6,143 nucleotides of DNA. Source: an uncultured Alcaligenaceae bacterium. GTDB lineage: Bacteria > Pseudomonadota > Gammaproteobacteria > Burkholderiales > Burkholderiaceae_B. Below are positions 1 to 5,233 of this stretch, piece after piece. The notes under the pieces were generated by a model, which worked only from the letters and a program-made list of their open reading frames with translations, was not told where the DNA came from and made no database searches. Where the stretch lies: positions 1 through 6,143 of the forward strand of contig CALCPT010000551.1 of assembly GCA_937897265.1 (NCBI GenBank). The letters run 5' to 3'. Numbering within the stretch: position 1 is the first letter of the stretch; each line of letters starts with the position of its first letter. A program made the translations under genes and the position numbers.

Positions 1-689
1 TTGCCCATTGCATTAAAGGTGCCGATTTTGTAATGGCAGGTGTCACGGCTAGGAGGCGGAACCCCTTCGTCGTTTGAAAATTGTATGAGCTCTTGATAAA
101 TGATATCGAGCAGTTTTGGGCTAACCATTCCGTTGCAAGCCCAATAGCGTGTGCCACCCTTCGAAACGTGAATCGGGGCTGCGCGCGGTGCAGTGACAAA
201 CAATTTGTCGCCGACTTCGCCACCTCCGGATGCTGCGGGGCGAGGGGTGGCTGGGGCTGACTGAGCTGCCGGTGCACTAGGTTGCTGTGGAGGTGCCGTT
301 GTTTGTGATGAGCTTCCAACGCGTTCCATCACCCACTTTACGTTCTTTTCACCCTGAAAGTGTAGTTTGCCGTTAATCAGTTGGGCGTCGACGTTGTAGA
401 ACTTGCCATCCGTATAAACCTGTTGGCCTGAGTAGCTTGTGTGCGAGGATGGGCGCAGCTCAATGATTTTTTGACCAACTTTGAAATTAGGGCTGTTCGT
501 GCTGGTCGCGATCCCCACTCCATCCTTCATGACGTAGCCGTATTTCCATTGCGGGCTATACCAGTTGCCATCCAGCTCTGCCAGCTGTTCACTGACGCCA
601 TAGCCGGTTGCGTGGACGAGTGCAATCGGTGCAACAAACACGACCATCGCCATGACGCAATGATGGATATATTTTTTGAGTGATGGCAT
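1..689 (-). CDS. Exported two-domain protein of unknown function (C-terminus cut by window edge)
   Basis: The frame runs from an ATG at 689 to the left edge without a stop, giving 229 residues. Residues 1-27 look like a Sec signal peptide: a basic start (MPSLKK), a hydrophobic core (MAMVVFVAPIAL) and a VHA signal-peptidase-I site. The product is therefore probably periplasmic or secreted. Residues 38-123 form a compact domain rich in Gly, Tyr and Trp (DGNWYSPQWKYGYVMKDG, then GIATSTNS, then KWVMERV), which suggests a beta-rich fold. A Pro/Ala/Gln/Ser linker follows at about 125-157. A second domain starts near 158 and carries Cys185 and Cys218, a possible disulfide pair. I do not recognise a named family. 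The start is favoured because it supplies the charged n-region of the signal peptide; the GAGA about 7 bases upstream is only a weak ribosome site. The gene diverges from the aminotransferase operon. The coding frame is well supported; the function is unknown. Confidence 0.85.
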   Translation of the reverse strand, partial: MPSLKKYIHHCVMAMVVFVAPIALVHATGYGVSEQLAELDGNWYSPQWKYGYVMKDGVGIATSTNSPNFKVGQKIIELRPSSHTSYSGQQVYTDGKFYNVDAQLINGKLHFQGEKNVKWVMERVGSSSQTTAPPQQPSAPAAQSAPATPRPAASGGGEVGDKLFVTAPRAAPIHVSKGGTRYWACNGMVSPKLLDIIYQELIQFSNDEGVPPPSRDTCHYKIGTFNAMG

Positions 690-782
690 GGGTATCTCGT
701 TGCATTTGATGAGCAACACCAACCCCATCGAAAGGGTCGGGATGTTGCGTCAATTATTAATGCCAAAATGGTAATCGTTTTC

Positions 783-810
783 TTGGAATTTTGCAGGCAA
801 TCACTAAAAT
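783..810 (+). promoter_or_regulatory. Candidate sigma-70 promoter for the aminotransferase operon
   Basis: A -35-like TTGGAA (783-788, 4 of 6 consensus bases) and a -10-like TAAAAT (805-810, 5 of 6) are separated by 16 bases. Transcription would start near 817 and leave a leader of about 95 bases before the ATG at 912. This is the best pair I found by eye on the plus strand between 690 and 911. I found no convincing pair for the divergent minus-strand gene. It is a sequence match only. Confidence 0.4.
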
Positions 811-890
811 AGACGCCACCGATTGAATTGCGCAGACGTCATGTATGGAGGCCTTTATTGGGATGTACACTGCATTTTTCAATTTTGCAG
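787..890 (+). repeat. 10-bp direct repeat AATTTTGCAG flanking the leader
   Basis: The exact decamer AATTTTGCAG occurs at 787-796 and again at 881-890, 94 bases apart, which is close to nine helical turns. The first copy overlaps the candidate -35 element and spacer. The second lies just upstream of the aminotransferase ribosome site and is the right part of a short inverted repeat (CTGCA 870-874 with TGCAG 886-890). This could be a pair of operator sites, but a 10-base match in AT-rich DNA may also be chance. Confidence 0.3.
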
Positions 891-895
891 CCTGA
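847..895 (+). other. Possible leader peptide (10 codons, Phe/Tyr-rich) with strong ribosome site
   Basis: A perfect GGAGG (847-851) lies 11 bases before an ATG (863) that opens a 10-codon frame, MYTAFFNFAA, ending in TGA at 893-895. The stop is 16 bases before the aminotransferase start. Four of the ten residues are aromatic. In classic leader-peptide attenuation, codons for the regulating amino acid cluster in such a frame, so an aromatic-amino-acid response is conceivable. No terminator stem with a T-tract is visible between 817 and 911, so transcriptional attenuation is not supported; coupling or ribosome stalling would be needed instead. The GGAGG could alternatively serve a TTG at 858, which is spaced better and ends at the TAG at 900-902. 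Confidence 0.25.
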
Positions 896-911
896 TCGAT
901 AGGAACCCCAA

Positions 912-2075
912 ATGTTAAAACTTGCCGCCTCGTTATCGCGCCTGGGTACTGAATCTGCCTTTGAAATTTTGGCGCGTGCGCAAGCGCTTGCTGCGCAGGG
1001 CAAAGATATTATCAACTTAGGTATCGGTCAGCCAGATTTTAAGACCCCAAAGCATATCGTTGAGGCAGGTATTCAAGCCTTGCGTGATGGTCATCACGGC
1101 TACACGCCGGCCAACGGGTTGCCCCAAGTGCGAGAGGCCGTTGCGGCTGATCTTGAACGGCGCCATGGTGCAAAAGTTGACCCCGACTGTGTCGTGATCG
1201 TGCCTGGTGGCAAGCCAACGATGTTTTTCGCCATTTTGATGTTTGGTGAGCCGGGTGCTGAAATCATGTACCCGAACCCAGGCTTTCCGATTTATGAATC
1301 ATTGATTAAGTACAGTGGTGCGACACCCGTGCCGATCGCCTTGAGCGAAGACAAAGACTTTGCCTTTGATGCTGACGCCGTGCTGTCGCAAATTACCCCA
1401 GCCACGCGCTTGATTATTATTAATAGCCCGGCCAATCCTACAGGTGGTGTCACACCGAAAGCCGAGATTGACAAACTGGTTGCAGGCTTGGCCAAGCATC
1501 CTGACGTGGCGTTGTTATCTGACGAAATCTATAGCCAGATGTTGTACGGCGGACGTGAGCACGTGTCGTTGTTGAACTACCCTGAGATTCGTGATCGCTT
1601 AATCATGCTCGACGGCTGGAGCAAGACTTACGCCATGACAGGCTGGCGCTTAGGCTATGCAGTGTGGCCTGAGAGCTTGGTGCCTCACGTCACACGCTTG
1701 TGTATTAACGATCACTCGTGCGTGAACGCTTCGGCGCAGTTTGCTGGTTTGGCCGCTTTGACCGGCCCGCAAGATGCGGTCGCCGAAATGATGGTTGCCT
1801 TTAATCAAAGGCGCACGTTGATCGTTGATGCCTTGAATAGCCTGCCTGGCGTGCGCTGTTCTGACGCCGCTGGCGCGTTTTACGCGTTCCCGCATGTCGG
1901 TGGCACCGGTTTGACCTCGCGCCAAGCGCAAGATCTATTTTTGAACGAGGCCGGCGTGGCAACAATCTCAGGCACAAGCTTTGGCGCCTGGGGTGAGGGC
2001 TATGTACGGTTTTCGTATGCAAACAGCGCCGAAAACATCGAGCGGGCAATCGAACGTATTCGCAAGGTACTGTAA
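912..2075 (+). CDS. Class I/II PLP-dependent aminotransferase (fold type I)
   Basis: This 387-residue cytoplasmic enzyme has the length and motifs of fold-type I aminotransferases, which move an amino group between an amino acid and a 2-oxo acid. Visible landmarks are GIGQPDF (37-43), HHGYTPANG (61-69), NSPANPTGG with the PLP-contacting Asn175, SDEIY with Asp204 (pairs with the PLP ring nitrogen), and GWSKTYAMTGWRLGYA. In the last, Lys238 is the Schiff-base lysine and Arg246 the likely phosphate ligand. YVRFSY carries Arg366, the expected alpha-carboxylate binder. All key residues are present. The segment before the core reads NPGFPIY (122-128) instead of the Trp-containing motif of typical aspartate aminotransferases, so aspartate specificity should not be assumed; alanine, aromatic or other donors are possible. 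AGGAA (901-905) sits 6 bases before the ATG, and an in-frame TAG at 900-902 excludes a longer N-terminus. It is the first gene of a four-gene operon. Confidence 0.95.
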   Translation: MLKLAASLSRLGTESAFEILARAQALAAQGKDIINLGIGQPDFKTPKHIVEAGIQALRDGHHGYTPANGLPQVREAVAADLERRHGAKVDPDCVVIVPGGKPTMFFAILMFGEPGAEIMYPNPGFPIYESLIKYSGATPVPIALSEDKDFAFDADAVLSQITPATRLIIINSPANPTGGVTPKAEIDKLVAGLAKHPDVALLSDEIYSQMLYGGREHVSLLNYPEIRDRLIMLDGWSKTYAMTGWRLGYAVWPESLVPHVTRLCINDHSCVNASAQFAGLAALTGPQDAVAEMMVAFNQRRTLIVDALNSLPGVRCSDAAGAFYAFPHVGGTGLTSRQAQDLFLNEAGVATISGTSFGAWGEGYVRFSYANSAENIERAIERIRKVL

Positions 2076-2099
2076 AACAGCCAGACCCAAGCGCCGCTG

Positions 2100-2711
2100 A
2101 TGTCTGACCATGAGGCCCTGTTGTATTCGATCGCTACGTTTTCGCTGGCGACCTCTTTGACGCCTGGGCCTAACAACATGATGTTGTTAGCCTCGGGTGT
2201 GAACTTTGGCTTCAGGCGGTCTATGCCCCACGTCGTGGGTGTCTCGCTCGGCTTCTTTGTCATGCTGCTGGCCATTGGCTTTGGCTTGAACAGCCTGTTT
2301 CAGGCTGCACCGGCCATTTATCAAGTCATGAAGGTGCTTGGTTTTGCCTATCTGGTGTATCTGGCCTGGGGTGTCGCCACCAGCAAACCGTTGCCCGCGC
2401 CAGGCCAGCAAGGCAGGCACTCTAGCCCGCTGAGCTTTTTGGGTGCACTGGCGTTTCAGTGGGTCAACCCCAAAGCGTGGCTGATCGCAGTGAGTTTCTC
2501 GACCAATTATCTGCCTCAGCAAGCAAGCTCACTATTTGTATTGTTTGGATGTTTAGTGGTGTCAATCGTCAACCTGCCCAGTATTTGTGTATGGTTGTGG
2601 ATGGGCACGCGGCTCGAACGAGTGTTGCGTGATCCGTTGCATCGAAAAATATTTAATTGGGTGATGGCGCTGTTACTTTTGGCGTCGATGTTGCCGGTTT
2701 TGTGGCTTTAA
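2100..2711 (+). CDS. LysE/RhtB-family amino-acid-type exporter
   Basis: The 203-residue product is a small inner-membrane protein of the LysE/RhtB superfamily, whose characterised members export amino acids such as lysine, threonine and homoserine by secondary transport. The family hallmark SLTPGPNNMML (19-29) follows the first helix, and the second conserved stretch FQWVNPKAW (119-127) follows the central loop. Hydrophobic segments are near 5-32, 43-66, 75-93, 112-133, 144-168 and 183-203, which is typical, as is the total length. A hydrophilic loop at about 95-110 separates the halves. The ATG lies 24 bases after the aminotransferase stop and has no recognisable Shine-Dalgarno sequence, so translation may depend on coupling to the upstream gene. 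No upstream in-frame start fits before that stop. Pairing with an aminotransferase suggests export of an amino acid or amine made or used by it. The substrate cannot be told from sequence. Confidence 0.93.
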   Translation: MSDHEALLYSIATFSLATSLTPGPNNMMLLASGVNFGFRRSMPHVVGVSLGFFVMLLAIGFGLNSLFQAAPAIYQVMKVLGFAYLVYLAWGVATSKPLPAPGQQGRHSSPLSFLGALAFQWVNPKAWLIAVSFSTNYLPQQASSLFVLFGCLVVSIVNLPSICVWLWMGTRLERVLRDPLHRKIFNWVMALLLLASMLPVLWL

Positions 2712-2738
2712 ATTATTTCGTCTTGAAAAGAGGCTGAC

Positions 2739-3596
2739 ATGAAACACATACAGGTACGAGGATTGAACTTTGCTTACCTCGAGGAAGGTGAGGGCCCGCT
2801 CGTTTTGCTGCTGCATGGATTTCCTGATAACGCGCAGACCTGGAGCCATCAGATGCCTGCGTTGGTTGCGCAAGGTTATCGCGTGATTGCTCCCTATCTG
2901 CGTGGCTACCCACCCACAGACATAGGAGAAGGTGGCTTTTATGACAAAGCCACCTTGGTCGCAGACGTCGCGGCGTTGATCCAAGTGTTCGGCAAGGGCA
3001 CGCCCTGTCATTTGGTTGGACAAGATTGGGGCGCGATTATTGGCTACGGAGTCTTGGCCGCGTACCCAGAATTAATCGCGCGTGCCGTGCTAATGGCTGT
3101 GCCGCATCCTGGGCAAGTCACAAAAAGTTTGACTGATGCTAAACATGTTCAGCGGTCGTTTCATTGGTGGTTTTTTCAGTTGCCGGATTTGCCAGAAAAA
3201 GCGTTAGCTGAAAACAATATGGCCTTTATTGACTATCTTTGGAACTACTGGACAACCGACGGTTACCAAGACGATGCGCACATGCGCTCGGTCAAAGAGA
3301 CCCTCGCGCACCCGGGAGTCTTGGCCGCAACCTTGGGCTATTACCGGGCGATGTTTGACGTCGCTAAGGCCGATCCCGCCTTGGCTGACTTGCGCGTGTT
3401 AATGGCGCGTCAGATCAAAGTGCCTACGCTTGCTTTATGCGGTGCAGACGACTTGCGCGCTGAGCTCATGCAAGCGCAAGAGCAATATTTTGACAACGAA
3501 TACGACTTTAAACTGATTGCGAACGCGGGGCACTTTTTGCATCGCGAACAGCCACAAGCCGTGACAAAGCAGTTGCTTGACTGGTTTAAAAAATGA
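2739..3596 (+). CDS. Alpha/beta hydrolase with Asp nucleophile (epoxide hydrolase/dehalogenase type)
   Basis: This 285-residue soluble enzyme has the alpha/beta-hydrolase core with a helical lid at about 125-215. HGFPD (26-30) is the oxyanion-hole loop. VGQDWGA places the nucleophile Asp96 and the adjacent Trp97 at the elbow. CGADD (234-238) supplies the likely acid, Asp237, and AGHFLH the base, His265. An Asp nucleophile marks the epoxide-hydrolase and haloalkane/haloacid-dehalogenase branches rather than esterases. HGFP fits epoxide hydrolases better than the HGNP of haloalkane dehalogenases. The lid contains HWWFFQ (142-147) and GYYRAMF (200-206). The latter fits the second lid tyrosine of epoxide hydrolases, while His142 occupies what looks like the position of the first. 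The Arg residues that follow the nucleophile in fluoroacetate dehalogenases are absent. AAGAGG (2728-2733) lies 5 bases before the ATG. It follows the exporter by 27 bases and overlaps the next gene by 4. Confidence 0.93.
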   Translation: MKHIQVRGLNFAYLEEGEGPLVLLLHGFPDNAQTWSHQMPALVAQGYRVIAPYLRGYPPTDIGEGGFYDKATLVADVAALIQVFGKGTPCHLVGQDWGAIIGYGVLAAYPELIARAVLMAVPHPGQVTKSLTDAKHVQRSFHWWFFQLPDLPEKALAENNMAFIDYLWNYWTTDGYQDDAHMRSVKETLAHPGVLAATLGYYRAMFDVAKADPALADLRVLMARQIKVPTLALCGADDLRAELMQAQEQYFDNEYDFKLIANAGHFLHREQPQAVTKQLLDWFKK

Positions 3597-4816
3597 AGAC
3601 AAATGTGCCGTCCTCGTTGTGGATGGCGAATATTCTTGGTGCCGGGCAGGTTTGCTCTTGGGGATCGTTGTATTACAGCTTTCCGTTGCTCGCACAGGCA
3701 ATGGGAGCAGAGCTTCTTTGGTCTAAATCCGAGATCTTTTTTGGCGCCACGATCAGTATGTTGGTCACGGCGGTGTTTACCTATCCCGTCGGTTTAGCGA
3801 TTGACCGAGGCTACGGTCGTTGGATGATGTCGGGCGCCTCGCTGATCGCGGCCTTGATGCTGTGGTGGTGGTCAAGTGTCAGTTACTTATTGAGTTTTTA
3901 TTTGCTGAGTGCCGTCATTGGCGCGCTGCAAGCCGGTTGCTTATACGAGCCAGCGTTTGCGGTCATGGCCCGCCGGGTTGGTGCTGCTAATGCGCGTGCG
4001 CGCATCACCACCATTACCTTGTGGGGCGGCTTTGCCAGCACTGCTTTTATCCCGCTCGAGCAGTTTTTGCTCGATACCATTGGCTGGCGGCAATCGTTAC
4101 TCGTGCTGGCGCTGATCAACTTGGTATGGGCAGCGATTTATTATTTATGTATCCAGCCTAAATACGATCTTGAGCATACGAACGTCGCGCAAACGCGCGA
4201 GGACAATAAAGTACGTGATCGCGCGGTGGTCAAAGCGGCGTTAAAAAACTCAATCTTTTGGTTGTTGTTATTGGCGCTGACGCTGTACTCAATCATGTTC
4301 ACGGTATTTATTTTTCATGCCTATCCAATCTTGCAAGAGAAAGGCTTGAGCACAGCTGATGTGGTGAACGCGTTAATTGTGCTGGGCCCCGCTCAAGTGT
4401 TGGGGCGCATTCTGATTGCGTATTTTGCCCCGCGCGCACCGATGCGCCTGTTGGGTTCGGTCGTGGCTTGCGTGTTTCCGTTTGTATTTGGGATTTTGGC
4501 TAGCATTGAGATGCCAGCGTTTTGGCTAGTTGCGCTATTGATTGGCTGCTATGGTTTGGCGAATGGCATTTTTACCATCGTGCGTAGTTTGGTTGTGCCT
4601 GAAATGTTAAGCCGTCATGCCTACGGTGCGTTGAATGGTTTATTGACGATACCAACTATGGTGGCTCGTGCGGTTGGCCCAGTCGCCGCGGCGAGCTTGT
4701 GGATGTTGGGCGAGTCGTATCACGTTGTATTGATCGCAGTGTGCGGCACTGCGATCTTGTTTGCCTTGGCGTTTTGGGCTGCGAGTTGGGTGAGTCGTGT
4801 ACGTGCGGCTCAGTGA
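3593..4816 (+). CDS. MFS transporter, 12 membrane helices
   Basis: The 407-residue product is an inner-membrane major facilitator. Hydrophobic segments are near 11-33, 47-69, 77-95, 99-117, 138-160, 165-187, 218-242, 255-277, 285-303, 308-330, 344-367 and 374-398, with the usual hydrophilic central loop at 188-217 (charged, with DLEHTNVAQTREDNKVRDR). The motif-A-like loop between helices 2 and 3 reads GLAIDRGYGR (67-76), matching the family pattern G-x-x-x-D-R-x-G-x-R. Length is normal and both halves are intact. The start overlaps the hydrolase stop as ATGA, and no good Shine-Dalgarno sequence is present, so translational coupling is likely. The next in-frame ATG, at codon 11, would remove only the short N-terminal tail. 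Substrate and direction are unknown; shared transcription with the hydrolase suggests it carries that enzyme's substrate or product. No terminator is seen directly after the stop. Confidence 0.93.
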   Translation: MKTNVPSSLWMANILGAGQVCSWGSLYYSFPLLAQAMGAELLWSKSEIFFGATISMLVTAVFTYPVGLAIDRGYGRWMMSGASLIAALMLWWWSSVSYLLSFYLLSAVIGALQAGCLYEPAFAVMARRVGAANARARITTITLWGGFASTAFIPLEQFLLDTIGWRQSLLVLALINLVWAAIYYLCIQPKYDLEHTNVAQTREDNKVRDRAVVKAALKNSIFWLLLLALTLYSIMFTVFIFHAYPILQEKGLSTADVVNALIVLGPAQVLGRILIAYFAPRAPMRLLGSVVACVFPFVFGILASIEMPAFWLVALLIGCYGLANGIFTIVRSLVVPEMLSRHAYGALNGLLTIPTMVARAVGPVAAASLWMLGESYHVVLIAVCGTAILFALAFWAASWVSRVRAAQ

Positions 4817-4822
4817 AGTTTC

Positions 4823-5053
4823 TTAGTGAACGTAGCGCGCGATAAAAAATACACCAGCGAACGAGGCGAACATGACAGTAGTCATCCAGCCGACTAAGCG
4901 TAAGCCTAGCGCAGACATTTCTTGATGCATTTTTCCTTCAAGATGATAGATTTTGCCTTCTAACTTTGACAGGCCGCATTCTAAAAGCGATATGTCTTGC
5001 TTGGTGGCCAAATTTGGGATGAGTGTTTCTAGCCGAACGATACGAGCCTCCAT
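4823..5053 (-). CDS. Small coiled-coil, single-helix membrane protein
   Basis: The 76-residue product starts MEARIVRLETLIPNLATKQD and has heptad-like spacing of Leu/Ile up to about residue 47 (LSKLEGKIYHLEGKMHQEM), which predicts a coiled coil. A single membrane helix follows at about 51-71 (LRLVGWMTTVMFASFAGVFF) and the tail is short (ARYVH). This architecture and the ATKxD motif resemble small proteins annotated as DUF1640-like or XhlA-like in proteobacteria; I recall the type, not a specific entry. The function is unknown; such proteins probably oligomerise at the inner membrane. Support for a real gene: a GGAG (complement of 5060-5063) lies 6 bases before the ATG, and the protein pattern is coherent. 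It is convergent with the MFS gene with only 6 bases between stops. Its ribosome site lies inside the hairpin at 5055-5083. Existence is likely; the role is open. Confidence 0.8.
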   Translation of the reverse strand: MEARIVRLETLIPNLATKQDISLLECGLSKLEGKIYHLEGKMHQEMSALGLRLVGWMTTVMFASFAGVFFIARYVH

Positions 5054-5054
5054 G

Positions 5055-5092
5055 AATGACTCCGGTGAATGAACCGAGTCATTTTAGTTTTT
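5055..5092 (+). terminator. Intrinsic-terminator-like hairpin, also covering the small gene's ribosome site
   Basis: AATGACTC(C)GGT (5055-5066) pairs with ACCGAGTCATT (5073-5083): 11 base pairs with one bulged C and a 6-base loop. On the plus strand it is followed by TTTTAGTTTTT (5082-5092), so it can end plus-strand transcripts. It is the first such signal after the MFS gene, 239 bases beyond its stop. On the minus strand the same stem encloses the GGAG of the 76-residue gene and ends two bases before its ATG, so in a longer minus-strand transcript it could mask translation. Two of the eleven pairs rely on placing the bulge; the fold was made by eye. Confidence 0.55.
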
Positions 5093-5110
5093 GCGAAGCG
5101 CGCAGTTCAA
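5081..5110 (-). promoter_or_regulatory. Candidate promoter for the 76-residue membrane protein gene
   Basis: Reading the minus strand, TTGAAC (complement of 5105-5110, 4 of 6 bases) and TAAAAT (complement of 5081-5086, 5 of 6) are 18 bases apart. The predicted start near 5074 leaves a leader of about 20 bases with the GGAG site. Such a transcript would lack most of the 5' arm of the stem at 5055-5083, so the ribosome site would be free, whereas read-through from the upstream minus-strand gene would include the whole stem. It is a sequence match only. Confidence 0.35.
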
Positions 5111-5123
5111 GCCACAATTTGTA

Positions 5124-5176
5124 AAACTCTGTAAGCAACTGTTACTAGACGCTGTTGGTAACAGTTGCTCGAGTTT
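5124..5176. repeat. Large perfect inverted repeat (hairpin 1)
   Basis: AGCAACTGTTAC (5134-5145) is perfectly complementary to GTAACAGTTGCT (5158-5169), 12 pairs around a 12-base loop. An outer stem, AAACTC (5124-5129) with GAGTTT (5171-5176), adds 6 pairs across a small internal loop. No long T-tract follows on either strand; on the minus strand the outer arm ends in TTTT followed by AC. Read as DNA, it could be a binding site for a dimeric regulator just upstream of the small gene's candidate promoter. Read as RNA, it could be a stable 3' end or stability element for the minus-strand transporter mRNA. Confidence 0.75.
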
Positions 5177-5183
5177 GTCAGCC

Positions 5184-5211
5184 GCCGTGACTAGCGTCTG
5201 TCAGTCACGGC
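5184..5211. repeat. Perfect 9-bp inverted repeat (hairpin 2)
   Basis: GCCGTGACT (5184-5192) pairs perfectly with AGTCACGGC (5203-5211) around the 10-base loop AGCGTCTGTC. It begins 22 bases after the stop of the minus-strand binding-protein gene. This position suits a transcript-end or mRNA-protecting hairpin, but no T-tract follows on either strand. Seven bases of its loop (AGCGTCT, 5193-5199) are the exact reverse complement of seven in the loop of hairpin 1 (AGACGCT, 5147-5153). Confidence 0.75.
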
Positions 5212-5233
5212 TATTTGAGTGTCTTGGAATCTG

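Noticed and set aside
441..683. Plus-strand 80-codon open frame
   Set aside because: It lies antisense within the exported protein gene, which has a signal peptide and clear domain structure; the plus-strand product has no recognisable features.
699..717. Hairpin GTTGC/GCAAC in the leader of the exported protein gene
   Set aside because: Only five pairs around a 9-base loop and no T-tract; easily chance.
2187..2522. Minus-strand 111-codon frame opposite the LysE gene
   Set aside because: The plus strand carries a full LysE-family protein with hallmark motifs; the minus product is a composition-driven shadow.
5131..5172. Integron attC recombination site
   Set aside because: The inverted repeat is perfect and its arms do not give the GTTRRRY/RYYYAAC core pattern; no integrase or gene cassette is present.
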